NCBI GenBank assembly: GCA_900103495.1
Contig: FMWZ01000007.1
Location: forward strand, 62,001-126,000
Direction: 5' to 3'
From: Lachnospiraceae bacterium G11
GTDB taxonomy: Bacteria; Bacillota; Clostridia; Lachnospirales; Lachnospiraceae
Length of the DNA: 64,000 bases
Part shown: piece by piece, positions 1 through 8,367 of the stretch
Position numbering within the stretch: the first letter of the stretch is position 1
How the letters are laid out: every line of letters begins with the position of its first letter
Program-made: the position numbers and the translations under genes
The notes under the pieces: generated by a model
What the model saw: only the letters and a program-made list of their open reading frames with translations
Database searches by the model: none
What the model was told of the DNA's origin: nothing

Positions 1-170
1 CTTACAACGGTGGATTCACTGATATCCAGTTCACTTCCAAGTTTGGCTGCCGTCATGAAAACAGCCTGATCGTAATGATCTGTAATATATCCCGCAATCC
101 TTTTGTGGCTCTTGCTCATGGTGGGATACATCTGTTTTATCCTGGTGATAATATCTGTATTTATATCCAT
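1..170 (-). CDS. RpiR/MurR-family transcriptional regulator, N-terminal fragment (cut by window edge)
   Basis: The reading frame starts at the ATG at 170-168 and runs off the window, so only about 56 residues are visible. They match the N-terminal helix-turn-helix of RpiR/MurR sugar-phosphate-responsive regulators: a KQMYPTMSKSHKRIAGYI stretch, then a helix with AAKLGSELDISESTVV, the usual recognition-helix pattern of the family. The sensor domain (normally a SIS sugar isomerase fold) lies outside the window, so the ligand cannot be guessed. The TetR gene ends 17 bp upstream on the same strand, so the two may be co-transcribed. Confidence 0.7.
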   Translation of the reverse strand, partial: MDINTDIITRIKQMYPTMSKSHKRIAGYITDHYDQAVFMTAAKLGSELDISESTVV

Positions 171-187
171 AAAATCTTCCTTAAAAT

Positions 188-742
188 TTATAAGTTAGCG
201 GCAAAGCTGTTGTAGGATTCCTCCAAAAGTTTTCCTGTCTCCTCAAGGCTTAAATCATAGTCTCCCTTTAAGCTCATGCAGGCAGCACCATGGATAAAAA
301 TCCACATACGCATAAACATATCCTGGGGTTTGGAGCATCCAAGATTCTTAGCCGCATTAATCTCCTTTATTACATTGCCCTCAGTACCGTTAAGTACCTC
401 ATATAAGGACTTGCCAACACCCACGTCTTCAACAAAAAGGAGAAGGAAAAGATTTTTATATTTCATTGCAAAGGAAATGTAAGCCATTCCCAAATCAACA
501 AAGGGTGTTCCACTCTTCTTGTCAAAACCGCGATAGAACTCCTCAAAGCATTCACATGCCTTTCCGTATACCGCAGTCCATAACTCCTCCATGTTTTTGT
601 AGACCCTGAAAATTGGCTGAGTCGAACATCCGGCCTTGGCAGCCACCTTTCTTGCGGTGACATTTCTGATACCCTCTTCTTTCGCCATTTCAAAGCCGGT
701 GTTTAAAATGTCATTGATAGTGATTGACTCTTTTCTAGCCAT
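188..742 (-). CDS. TetR/AcrR-family transcriptional regulator
   Basis: A 184-residue protein. The N-terminal 50 residues form a TetR helix-turn-helix (ITINDILNTGF, then VTARKVAAKAGCSTQPIFRVYKN); the rest is the variable ligand-binding and dimerisation part. An upstream in-frame start at 769 exists, but the ATG at 742 has AGGAGG six bases ahead and is preferred. A small palindrome overlaps its promoter and suggests autoregulation. The target genes and ligand are unknown; the cut RpiR-type gene lies just downstream and the thiolase gene upstream, both on the same strand. Confidence 0.85.
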   Translation of the reverse strand: MARKESITINDILNTGFEMAKEEGIRNVTARKVAAKAGCSTQPIFRVYKNMEELWTAVYGKACECFEEFYRGFDKKSGTPFVDLGMAYISFAMKYKNLFLLLFVEDVGVGKSLYEVLNGTEGNVIKEINAAKNLGCSKPQDMFMRMWIFIHGAACMSLKGDYDLSLEETGKLLEESYNSFAANL

Positions 743-775
743 AATATACCTCCTAAGTCCCCTGACCATTTTTTC

Positions 776-820
776 ATTATAACACTTGTTATTTTACAGG
801 AATTACGTTATGACCGTCAA
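776..820 (-). promoter_or_regulatory. Promoter region of the TetR gene with a small palindrome
   Basis: Two overlapping candidates are visible on the minus strand. One has TTGACG (815-820), an 18-bp spacer and TAAAAT (791-796). The other is an extended -10, TGTTATAAT (776-784), with no good -35. A palindrome, ATAAC-ACTT-GTTAT (779-792), covers the second -10 and is a reasonable autoregulatory operator. Confidence 0.5.
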
Positions 821-845
821 CCACTAGATATTGTGGTAAAACCAT

Positions 846-872
846 AAAAATCGGGGGTCAAAGCCCCCGATT
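846..872 (-). terminator. Intrinsic terminator of the thiolase gene
   Basis: A 9-bp perfect stem (AATCGGGGG / CCCCCGATT) with a 6-base loop is followed on the minus strand by a T-run, 14 bp after the thiolase stop codon. Confidence 0.9.
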
Positions 873-886
873 CCAAATATTTGTTA

Positions 887-2068
887 TTAATCTCTCTCAA
901 CGATGGCCGCGCATCCCATGCCGCCGCCTACACAAAGGGTTGCAAGGCCCTTCTTGGCGTCTCTCTTCTCCATCTCGTGAAGAAGGGTAACAAGGATTCT
1001 GGTACCTGAACATCCAACAGGATGTCCAAGAGCAATTGCACCGCCGTTAACGTTTAATTTGTCCATATCAAAGCCAAGGTCATGTCCTACCGCAACTGAC
1101 TGCGCAGCAAAGGCCTCATTTGCCTCAATAAGGTCGAAGTCCTCAATCTTATAGCCTGTCTTAGCCATAACCTTTCTTGTGGCTGCTACGGGGCCGATTC
1201 CCATGATTCTGGGTTCAACGCCTGCAAGCTCACCGCCAATCCATGTTCCCATGGGCTTAACACCAAGCTCTTTGGCCTTCTCTTCGCTCATTACGATAAT
1301 GGCTGCAGCAGCATCGTTGATACCTGATGAGTTTGCTGCGGTAACCATTCCGTCGGGCTTGAATGCGGGCTTAAGTCCGCTGATGTTCTCCTTGGTTACT
1401 CCCTTTCTGGGGCCTTCATCTGTATCAAAGATAATTGTCTCTTTTTTCTTCTTAACTTCCACAGGAACTATCTCATCCTTGAACTTGCCCTCTGCAATGG
1501 CCTTCTCAGCCTTCTGCTGGCTCCATGCAGCGAACTCGTCAAGCTGTTCTCTTGTAAGTCCCCACTGCTCGCAGATATTCTCGGCTGTGATACCCATGTG
1601 GAATCCGCCGAAAGCATCTGTAAGAGCGTCTCTTATCATTGCATCATCCATCTTTGCAGCGCCCATTCTGTAACCGAAACGGGCATCATAAAGAAGGTAA
1701 GGTGCCTTACTCATGTTCTCCATACCGCCGGCAACGATGATATCGGCATCACCTGAAGCGATAAGCTTTGCTGCAAGGTTTACGCAGTGAAGTCCTGAAC
1801 CGCAAAGAACGTTTATGGTTGTTGCGGGAACTTCAACGGGGATACCTGCGTTTACAGCTGCCTGTCTTGCAGGGTTCTGTCCAAGACCAGCCTGGATAAC
1901 GCATCCCATATAAACCTCATCAACCTGCTCGGGTTTGATTCCGGCTCTCTTCATGGCTTCTTTAACGACTATTGTTCCAAGATCAGGTGCAGGAATTCCG
2001 CTTAATGTGCCCCCCATTGTTCCGATGGCAGTACGGCAAGCGCCTGCAAGAACTACTTTTCTTCCCAT
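887..2068 (-). CDS. thlA: Acetyl-CoA acetyltransferase (thiolase)
   Basis: A 393-residue thiolase, the usual family length. It condenses two acetyl-CoA to acetoacetyl-CoA, the first step from acetyl-CoA toward butyrate. The nucleophilic Cys lies in NVLCGSGLH (about residue 88), the His in [11 protein letters not shown] and the second Cys in CVGGGMGCA near the C-terminus, so the catalytic set is complete. The ATG at 2068 has AGGAGG nine bases ahead; the frame extends to 2101 but without a better start. It stands alone with its own promoter and terminator; the other butyrate-pathway genes are not in this window. The symbol follows clostridial usage. Confidence 0.93.
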   Translation of the reverse strand: MGRKVVLAGACRTAIGTMGGTLSGIPAPDLGTIVVKEAMKRAGIKPEQVDEVYMGCVIQAGLGQNPARQAAVNAGIPVEVPATTINVLCGSGLHCVNLAAKLIASGDADIIVAGGMENMSKAPYLLYDARFGYRMGAAKMDDAMIRDALTDAFGGFHMGITAENICEQWGLTREQLDEFAAWSQQKAEKAIAEGKFKDEIVPVEVKKKKETIIFDTDEGPRKGVTKENISGLKPAFKPDGMVTAANSSGINDAAAAIIVMSEEKAKELGVKPMGTWIGGELAGVEPRIMGIGPVAATRKVMAKTGYKIEDFDLIEANEAFAAQSVAVGHDLGFDMDKLNVNGGAIALGHPVGCSGTRILVTLLHEMEKRDAKKGLATLCVGGGMGCAAIVERD

Positions 2069-2109
2069 ATTCAAAATCCTCCTATTGGTTTGTTCTAGCA
2101 TTTGTTATT

Positions 2110-2137
2110 ATTTTAACACACCCGCTCTGTAATTCAA
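2110..2137 (-). promoter_or_regulatory. Promoter of the thiolase gene
   Basis: TTGAAT (2132-2137), a 16-bp spacer, and TAAAAT (2110-2115) preceded by TG, giving an extended -10. It lies about 42 bp ahead of the ATG. Confidence 0.65.
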
Positions 2138-2257
2138 CCCCAATCTTTAACAAATCTTAAGATTATCCTCAATAAATCCCCCACCTTCTCCTGCTACTAT
2201 ATATGTGCAGGTTGGGCCTGTCCCCAAATTGCACATAAGGATTGTGAGGTGGAGAAA

Positions 2258-3118
2258 ATGAAAAAGTACAATTTGAAAAACATTATTATATCAGCCGCTG
2301 CGCTCACGGTGATAAGCGCATTGGGTGCATGTGGTTTAAATGAAAAGGATGCAGCAAAAGGAAACAGCTTATTTGAAGAAGTTACGGATACAACAAGCAA
2401 TACTCCCGCTGCAGATTACGCAAGCAGCGAGAATACAGCAGAAGAATCAACCGGTGATGACTTTGCCGAAATCCCGGACTACGAAGCATATGTAAATGCC
2501 TTCGTCCAGAACAAAGATAAATGGCTTGTATGCGAAGACCCTTCAGGACTTGCAATAAGAGCATACGACTACAACTCTGACGGAAGCATCGAGTTTGTGA
2601 CTTCATACGCAGCCGGAAGCGGTTATTATTCTTCAAACCACTTCTACCATGTGAACCCCGAATCCGGTGAACTTACGGAGCTTTCCATGGAATACACGGA
2701 TCAGGAAAACATGGAAGGTCTTTCAGAAGCGGATCTTAGCATGTACAAAAGCAGCCAGTCAGATGTATACCTCGATGGAGACACCTATTACTATCCCGCT
2801 TTCGACTACTCTAAGTCCGGTTCATCAGAAAGTGCCGAGACAAAGTATTTCTTCACGGTTAAGGACGACAAGGTTACCTTCATCTCTCTCGGTTCCGTTT
2901 ACACATACACAGACGAGGCCGGCGCAGAGCAGACAACCTATTATGATGATGCCAACGAAGAAACCACCCAGGAAATATATTTTGCCCTCGAAGACGCCTT
3001 CACCGGCAGCAAAACAAAAATCACCCACAATAACAATTGGGTTCATGATTCAATCGACAATCTTAAAGCATTAAGCGACGAGGAGCTTACCCGCCAATTA
3101 ATGGAAACCCTTAACTAA
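2258..3118 (+). CDS. Unknown secreted lipoprotein
   Basis: A 286-residue protein starting at the ATG at 2258, which has an AGGTGG-type site just ahead; a GTG at 2249 in the same frame is less likely. It opens with a lipoprotein signal: Lys-rich N-end, hydrophobic core and lipobox LGAC with the lipidated Cys at residue 25. A Ser/Thr/Glu-rich linker (about 30-75) leads to an acidic Tyr-rich globular part (about 80-280). I recognise no enzymatic motif. It is transcribed away from the thiolase gene and converges on larC through a shared terminator. Probably anchored on the outer face of the membrane; function unknown. Confidence 0.8.
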   Translation: MKKYNLKNIIISAAALTVISALGACGLNEKDAAKGNSLFEEVTDTTSNTPAADYASSENTAEESTGDDFAEIPDYEAYVNAFVQNKDKWLVCEDPSGLAIRAYDYNSDGSIEFVTSYAAGSGYYSSNHFYHVNPESGELTELSMEYTDQENMEGLSEADLSMYKSSQSDVYLDGDTYYYPAFDYSKSGSSESAETKYFFTVKDDKVTFISLGSVYTYTDEAGAEQTTYYDDANEETTQEIYFALEDAFTGSKTKITHNNNWVHDSIDNLKALSDEELTRQLMETLN

Positions 3119-3122
3119 ACCA

Positions 3123-3155
3123 AAAGCCGGTGGGGATTTAATCCCTGCCGGCTTT
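3123..3155. terminator. Bidirectional terminator between the lipoprotein gene and larC
   Basis: An 8-bp stem AAAGCCGG / CCGGCTTT, extended inward by GGGGATT-type pairing, sits between two convergent genes, with A/T runs on both sides. Confidence 0.8.
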
Positions 3156-3162
3156 AAATTTA

Positions 3163-4455
3163 TTATTTTTTGTTCTTTACCGCCTCTTCAACCATTCTTC
3201 TGGCCTCAGAAAGGCTCACTTTCTTCTCCCTTGCTATCCAGGCAAGATCCTCATACTCGTACTTCGCGTTATTCGTGCCAAACCCTTCCGATTTCTTAAG
3301 TCTCACCTGTCCCATGGGAGTATCAAATGCTTCGGTGGTTCGATTCAGTATGTATCTGTTGTAGGTTTTCTCCCTGATACCAAGAGTTGATGTGTATTTG
3401 AACATCCCTGCAATCAGACTGTCCTTGTCATTTTCGTTGCAAAGCACATGAATCTCGGTTCCCGGTCTGTTCTTCTTCATGTAAATTGATATGGTAAAAA
3501 CGTCAAGTGCTCCCATTGTGAGAAGATTCTCGCAGGCAAAACCCACTTCTTCTCCTGTCATGTCATCTACGTCACAAACCAGCTCGGTCACAGTTTCGCC
3601 CACCAATTCATCTGACGTAGCTTTTTTAATTGACGCATATCTCTTCTGCCTTTTTTCTGATGTGGGAACGTACTCTTCTCCGTAGAACATTCTGACGCAG
3701 TTTGCTCTCTCAAAGTCCTTTTTGCCAAGGCCATAACCTATGGCCTCAGAGGTCATGACAGGCATATCGTCAAACTCATCCACAAAATTCTTAAGAAGTG
3801 CTGCTCCTGTAGGTGTGCATAGTTCACCCTTTATCTCCGAACCATAGTTGGGAATACCGGATAACAATACAGCCGTGGCAGGTGCAGGTACCGGAAGAAT
3901 TCCGTGGGCGCACTTAACCTGTCCCGAGCCCACATTTACAGGTGAAGCCACAACCTTTTCAGGCTTAATCTTTTTAAGCATATAGCAAAATGCAGTGATA
4001 TCCGCTATTGCATCCAAATCTCCCACTTCATGGAAATGAATCATCTCCACAACCTGGCCGTGAACCTTGCTCTCAGCTCCCGCAATAAGCTTATATACGT
4101 TTAAGACTTCATTCTTGACGTCTGTATCAAGTTTAAGTCCGTTTATTATTTTCTCAACTCTTTCAAGGGTTCTTCCATGATGGTGCTCGTGATGATGATC
4201 GTGTTCATGGTCATGGTCATGATCGTGATGATGATCATGCTCCTCGCCCTCTTCCTCATCGTATACCGTGACTACGAATTGGCTTCCCTTGATACCGCAC
4301 TTCTCAGCGCTTTTTCTCTTATAAATTACCCCGGGCACACCTATTGCATTAAGTTCATTTATTGTTCCCGGAATATCAGGCATCAGTTCCAGTAACGCTC
4401 CTGAAAGCATGTCGCCTGCAGCGCCCATTCCGCAATCAATGTAGAGTGTCTTCAT
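3163..4455 (-). CDS. larC: Nickel-pincer cofactor: nickel chelatase LarC
   Basis: A 430-residue LarC. This enzyme uses CTP and inserts nickel into pyridinium-3,5-bisthiocarboxylic acid mononucleotide, the last step of the cofactor used by lactate racemase and related epimerases. The N-terminus (LYIDCGMGAAGDMLSGALLE) is diagnostic. A His/Asp-rich stretch around residues 75-97, with about 14 His, is typical of nickel handling. The ATG at 4455 is chosen because the ATG three codons earlier abuts the AGGAG. In Lactobacillus plantarum the protein needs a programmed frameshift between larC1 and larC2; here it is one continuous frame. It lies 18 bp after larB, in an operon. LarE and LarA are not in the window. 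Confidence 0.92.
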   Translation of the reverse strand: MKTLYIDCGMGAAGDMLSGALLELMPDIPGTINELNAIGVPGVIYKRKSAEKCGIKGSQFVVTVYDEEEGEEHDHHHDHDHDHEHDHHHEHHHGRTLERVEKIINGLKLDTDVKNEVLNVYKLIAGAESKVHGQVVEMIHFHEVGDLDAIADITAFCYMLKKIKPEKVVASPVNVGSGQVKCAHGILPVPAPATAVLLSGIPNYGSEIKGELCTPTGAALLKNFVDEFDDMPVMTSEAIGYGLGKKDFERANCVRMFYGEEYVPTSEKRQKRYASIKKATSDELVGETVTELVCDVDDMTGEEVGFACENLLTMGALDVFTISIYMKKNRPGTEIHVLCNENDKDSLIAGMFKYTSTLGIREKTYNRYILNRTTEAFDTPMGQVRLKKSEGFGTNNAKYEYEDLAWIAREKKVSLSEARRMVEEAVKNKK

Positions 4456-4473
4456 CCCCTTCATCTCCTTGTT

Positions 4474-5220
4474 TTACTTTATATGATTAATCATTGAAGC
4501 AAAATAACCTGCTCCAAAGCCATTGTCTATATTTTCAACCGCAACTCCGCTTGCACAAGAATTGAGCATTGATAAAAGTGCAGATAAGCCATTAAAGCTT
4601 GCTCCGTATCCAACGCTAGTGGGAACGGCAATGACAGGGCAGTCGGCAAGACCTCCTATAACACTGGCAAGAGCTCCTTCCATTCCTGCAACTGCAATAA
4701 TAACTGTGGCACTCATTATTTCATCCATGTGATCAAGGAGTCTGTGTAATCCGGCCACTCCAACATCATAAAGTCGAACCACTTCATTTCCCAAAGCTTC
4801 GGCAGTAATTGCAGCCTCCTCGGAAACAGGCATGTCGCTGGTTCCGCCTGTAGCAACAACAATCTTGCCTCTTCCGCTTGGCTTAGGCTTCTCTCCTACG
4901 ATTCCTATCCTGGATACGGGATCATAATCAAGTTTAACCTCCGAAGAAACCAAAGCTGCTTTCTCAGGGTCCATCCTGGTAATAAGAATTGTTTTGTTTC
5001 CGTTGTCTCTAAGACTCTTCGCTATTCCTATTATCTGCTCTGCACTCTTTCCTGCGCCGTAGATAACCTCGGTTACTCCCTGTGTGGCATTCCTGTGAAG
5101 GTCCACTTTCGCATAGCCAAGGTCCTCATAGGGTTCCTTCTTAATCAATAAAAGGGCGTCATCTACGGATATATCTCCATTATTCAGTTTTTCAAGTACT
5201 GTTCTGATTTCTGTATTCAT
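4474..5220 (-). CDS. larB: Nickel-pincer cofactor: LarB, pyridinium-3,5-biscarboxylic acid mononucleotide synthase
   Basis: A 248-residue LarB. It carboxylates and hydrolyses nicotinic acid adenine dinucleotide in the first step of nickel-pincer synthesis. The C-terminal half is the PurE-like part (VATGGTSDMPVSEEAAITAEALG, then AGMEGALASVIGGL and VPTSVGYGAS). The N-terminal start MNTEIRTVLEKLNNGDIS matches the family, which favours the ATG at 5220. The ATG at 5232 overlaps a perfect extended -10 element and could not be on a transcript made from it. Ribosome-site evidence ahead of 5220 is weak, so the message may be almost leaderless or the gene may be read from upstream. First gene of a larB-larC operon. 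Confidence 0.9.
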   Translation of the reverse strand: MNTEIRTVLEKLNNGDISVDDALLLIKKEPYEDLGYAKVDLHRNATQGVTEVIYGAGKSAEQIIGIAKSLRDNGNKTILITRMDPEKAALVSSEVKLDYDPVSRIGIVGEKPKPSGRGKIVVATGGTSDMPVSEEAAITAEALGNEVVRLYDVGVAGLHRLLDHMDEIMSATVIIAVAGMEGALASVIGGLADCPVIAVPTSVGYGASFNGLSALLSMLNSCASGVAVENIDNGFGAGYFASMINHIK

Positions 5221-5230
5221 AAGTGCTTTC

Positions 5231-5239
5231 ATTATAACA
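5231..5239 (-). promoter_or_regulatory. Extended -10 promoter of larBC
   Basis: TGTTATAAT on the minus strand is a perfect extended -10 (TGnTATAAT). It begins directly after the terminator of the decarboxylase operon and its last bases form the first ATG of the larB frame. No good -35 is possible, since that position lies inside the terminator stem. Confidence 0.6.
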
Positions 5240-5240
5240 C

Positions 5241-5269
5241 AAAAATACCCCTCACAAATGTGAGGGGTA
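5241..5269 (-). terminator. Terminator of the Na+-pump decarboxylase operon
   Basis: An 11-bp perfect stem (TACCCCTCACA / TGTGAGGGGTA) with a two-base spacer, then five T on the minus strand, 13 bp after the oadA stop codon. Confidence 0.92.
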
Positions 5270-5282
5270 AATTAATGACTTA

Positions 5283-6719
5283 TTAAACAGGGTATGCACC
5301 GTTCTTTGTATCTGCGATAGATACATCAACCTTCTCCTGCTGAGCCTGACGATACTTGAAGAAGTCTGTAGCAACCTGAGGGAAGAGTGCGTATGAAAGT
5401 ACGTCCTCATCCTGCTGCTTGTACTGCTTCATCTCTGACTCAAGCTGAGCAAGCTCGGGCTTGTCGTGGCCTGTAGCCTCTGCGGAACGAGCTGTTGATC
5501 TCTTCTCGCCGGGGATAACCTTGTTGATTACTTCCTCGTTCATAGGCTTAACGGTCTGACCATAGTTACCTCTTAAGAGATCCTTGAACTCACCGGTAGC
5601 CATCTTATATCTCTCACCCATGAGAACGTTGAAGATAGCCTGTGTACCAACAATCTGTGATGAAGGTGTAACAAGAGGGGGCTCACCACAGTCCTTACGA
5701 ACTCTGGGGATTTCCTCAAGCACTTCCTGGTACTTGTCTTCTGCGTTCTGCTCTTTAAGCTGAGATACCATGTTTGAAAGCATACCGCCGGGTACCTGGT
5801 AAAGAAGAGTCTTGATGTTTACGCCAAGAACCTTTGTGCTCATTAAGCCGCTCTCGATGCACTCTTCTCTGTAAGGTCTCCAGTAATCAGCGATTTCTGC
5901 AAGAAGGTTCTGGTCATAACCTGTATCATAGGGAGTTCCCTTGAAGGTCTCAACCATAACCTCTGTAGCGGGCTGTGAAGTACCGAGTGCAAAAGGTGAA
6001 ATTGCACAGTCGATAACGTCAACGCCTGCCTCAACTGCCTTAAGGTATGTCATTGAAGCTACACCTGAAGTGTAGTGAGTATGTAACTGGATAGGAAGAT
6101 TTGTGTTCTCCTTCATGGCCTTGATAAGCTGCTCAGCCTTGTAAGGTACAAGTAAGCCTGCCATATCCTTGATACAGATGGAATCAGCACCCATCTCCTC
6201 AATCTTCTTAGCCATGTCTGCCCAGTACTCTAATGTATAAGCATCACCAAGTGTGTAGGAAAGAGCAACCTGAGCTGCACCTCTTCCTTCCTGCTTTTTG
6301 ATCTTATTTGTTGCATCAACTGCAGCCTGTAAGTTACGAAGGTCGTTTAAGCAGTCGAAAATTCTGATGATATCGATACCGTTTGCGATTGATTTCTCAA
6401 CGAAAGCGTAAACCACATCATCTGCGTAAGGTCTGTAACCTAAGATGTTCTGTCCTCTGAAGAGCATCTGAAGTTTTGTGTTCTTAAATCCGTCTCTGAG
6501 CTTTCTTAATCTCTCCCAGGGATCTTCCTTTAAGAATCTTAAAGAAGCGTCGAATGTTGCACCACCCCAGCACTCTACTGCGGCATATCCGACTTTATCC
6601 ATTTTGTCAACGATGGGAAGCATCTTCTCGGTAGGCATTCTTGTTGCAATCAGAGACTGATGTGCATCACGAAGAACGGTTTCCATGATTCCAATCGGTT
6701 TCTTAACCTGTTCTGACAT
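5283..6719 (-). CDS. oadA: Oxaloacetate decarboxylase alpha subunit / PycB-type carboxyltransferase
   Basis: A 478-residue biotin-dependent carboxyltransferase that moves CO2 between oxaloacetate/pyruvate and biotin. The TIM-barrel metal and substrate residues are visible: METVLRDAHQSLIATRM at the N-terminus, the LHTHYTSG pair of His and the carbamylated-Lys motif IKDMAGLL. It ends after the conserved PycB helical region without the C-terminal biotinyl domain that many OadA proteins carry; the carrier is a separate gene two positions upstream. It is the last gene of the operon, after oadB. It could act as a decarboxylase with the membrane subunit, or as the pyruvate-side half of a transcarboxylase. 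Confidence 0.92.
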   Translation of the reverse strand: MSEQVKKPIGIMETVLRDAHQSLIATRMPTEKMLPIVDKMDKVGYAAVECWGGATFDASLRFLKEDPWERLRKLRDGFKNTKLQMLFRGQNILGYRPYADDVVYAFVEKSIANGIDIIRIFDCLNDLRNLQAAVDATNKIKKQEGRGAAQVALSYTLGDAYTLEYWADMAKKIEEMGADSICIKDMAGLLVPYKAEQLIKAMKENTNLPIQLHTHYTSGVASMTYLKAVEAGVDVIDCAISPFALGTSQPATEVMVETFKGTPYDTGYDQNLLAEIADYWRPYREECIESGLMSTKVLGVNIKTLLYQVPGGMLSNMVSQLKEQNAEDKYQEVLEEIPRVRKDCGEPPLVTPSSQIVGTQAIFNVLMGERYKMATGEFKDLLRGNYGQTVKPMNEEVINKVIPGEKRSTARSAEATGHDKPELAQLESEMKQYKQQDEDVLSYALFPQVATDFFKYRQAQQEKVDVSIADTKNGAYPV

Positions 6720-6773
6720 TTCCTATATCCTCCATATTTTATGAAACAAGTAAAATTCGTTTATATCTTCGAT

Positions 6774-7925
6774 TTAGAATACTCCAAAGATAGCCATGAA
6801 TGTTCCGGCTGCAACTGCAGTACCGATAACGCCGGCTACGTTGGGACCCATAGCATGCATGAGAAGGAAGTTTGTAGGATCTGCCTCAGCACCTACCTTC
6901 TGAGATACACGAGCTGCCATAGGAACGGCAGATACACCTGCAGAACCGATCAAAGGATTAACCTTGCCGCGGGTAAGCAGGCACATCAGTTTACCGAAGA
7001 GCACACCTGCCATCGTACCGAAAGCGAATGCAATAAGACCAAGTACAACGATCTTGATTGTATCAATGTTAAGGAAAGCTTCGGCTGATGTGGTAGCACC
7101 TACGGATGTACCAAGTAAAATAACTACGATATACATCATTGCGTTTGATGCTGTCTCTGTAAGCTGACGAACAACGCCTGACTCTCTGAAGAGGTTACCA
7201 AGCATAAGCATACCAACCAAAGGAGCGGTTGTGGGAAGAATCAAACAAACAACAACGGTAACAACGATGGGGAAAAGAACCTTCTCAAGTTTGGAAACAG
7301 GACGAAGCTGCTCCATCTTAATCTTTCTTTCTCTCTCTGTTGTGAAAAGCTTCATAATAGGGGGCTGGATAATGGGAACCAGTGACATGTAGGAGTAAGC
7401 TGCTACTGCGATAGGTCCAAGTAAGCCGGTCTGTCCAAGTTTTCCCGCAAGGAAAATGGATGTAGGACCGTCTGCACCACCGATGATTGAAATAGCTGCA
7501 GCTGCCTTGTCGTTGAATCCCATGAACATTGCTCCGAAGTAAGCGGCAAAAATACCGAACTGTGCGGAAGCACCCAAAAGGAAGCTCTTGGGGTTTGCAA
7601 TGAGGGGACCGAAGTCTGTCATTGCACCTACACCCATGAAAATGAGTGAAGGGAGGATGGAAAACTCATCCAAAATATAGAAATAATACAGTAAGCCGCC
7701 TACGCCGCTATCCGAATCTGCTGCATGAAGCATAATATCGGGATAGATATTAACGAGGAGCATACCGAATGCTATCGGAAGTAAAAGCAAAGGCTCAAAT
7801 TCCTTGGCGATAGCAAGATAAAGGAATACAAAGGCAACCAGAATCATAATGAAGTTACCGACTGTCAAGTTAAAGAAGGCAGTCTGATGAATCAGGTTAC
7901 TCATTGTGTTTACAATATAATCCAT
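6774..7925 (-). CDS. oadB: Na+-translocating decarboxylase beta subunit (OadB/MmdB/GcdB family)
   Basis: A 383-residue polytopic membrane protein with about nine to eleven hydrophobic segments. It carries the family signatures SIIGGADGPTSIF (the region III Asp is essential in studied OadB) and MGPNVAGVIGTAVAAG. In this family the subunit decarboxylates carboxy-biotin and exports Na+. The family does not by itself say whether the donor is oxaloacetate, methylmalonyl-CoA or glutaconyl-CoA. It is downstream of the biotin carrier gene (50-bp gap) and upstream of oadA (54-bp gap). Confidence 0.93.
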   Translation of the reverse strand: MDYIVNTMSNLIHQTAFFNLTVGNFIMILVAFVFLYLAIAKEFEPLLLLPIAFGMLLVNIYPDIMLHAADSDSGVGGLLYYFYILDEFSILPSLIFMGVGAMTDFGPLIANPKSFLLGASAQFGIFAAYFGAMFMGFNDKAAAAISIIGGADGPTSIFLAGKLGQTGLLGPIAVAAYSYMSLVPIIQPPIMKLFTTERERKIKMEQLRPVSKLEKVLFPIVVTVVVCLILPTTAPLVGMLMLGNLFRESGVVRQLTETASNAMMYIVVILLGTSVGATTSAEAFLNIDTIKIVVLGLIAFAFGTMAGVLFGKLMCLLTRGKVNPLIGSAGVSAVPMAARVSQKVGAEADPTNFLLMHAMGPNVAGVIGTAVAAGTFMAIFGVF

Positions 7926-7975
7926 TTGCTGACCTCCTGTTGAATTTTGATGATTATACTCACCAATTAATTAGA

Positions 7976-8344
7976 TTAGTTCATTGTAGCGAGAACTGCA
8001 CCTGCTTCAACAGAATCGCCAACTGCAACGTCGATAGATGCTACTGTTCCGTCCTGAGGAGCAACAACAGGAATCTCCATCTTCATTGCCTCTACGATAA
8101 CTACAGCGTCACCCTTCTTAACTGCCTGGCCAACGCTTGCTTCAATCTTAAATACTTTACCGGCTGCACCTGCTTTGATCTGAACGCCGCCTGCGCCTGC
8201 TGCTGCTTTGGGAGCTGCTGCGGGAGCTGCCTTAGGTGCTGCCTTGGGAGCTGCGGGAGCTTTAACTGCTGCAGCTGCGCCATTAGCCTCTTCTACTGTT
8301 ACATCATATACGTTGCCATTTACGGTAATGGTATAATTCTTCAT
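7976..8344 (-). CDS. Biotin carrier protein (biotinyl domain with Ala/Pro linker)
   Basis: A 122-residue carrier. Residues 1-20 form a short beta-rich start, residues about 20-55 an Ala/Pro/Lys linker, and the rest a biotinyl-lipoyl domain with the biotinylation motif VEAMKMEIPV (Lys in AMKM). The ATG at 8344 has GGAGG eight bases ahead and is preferred over the ATG at 8359, which overlaps that site. It is the only biotin carrier in the operon, so it should serve both carboxyltransferases and the beta subunit, with the flexible linker letting the biotin swing between them. Often named gcdC, mmdC or accB-like. Confidence 0.92.
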   Translation of the reverse strand: MKNYTITVNGNVYDVTVEEANGAAAAVKAPAAPKAAPKAAPAAAPKAAAGAGGVQIKAGAAGKVFKIEASVGQAVKKGDAVVIVEAMKMEIPVVAPQDGTVASIDVAVGDSVEAGAVLATMN

Positions 8345-8367
8345 TTTATAATCCTCCATATAATATG

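Noticed and set aside
4177-4395. Plus-strand Met/Val-rich ORF
   Set aside because: It is the reverse of the His/Asp-rich codons of larC.
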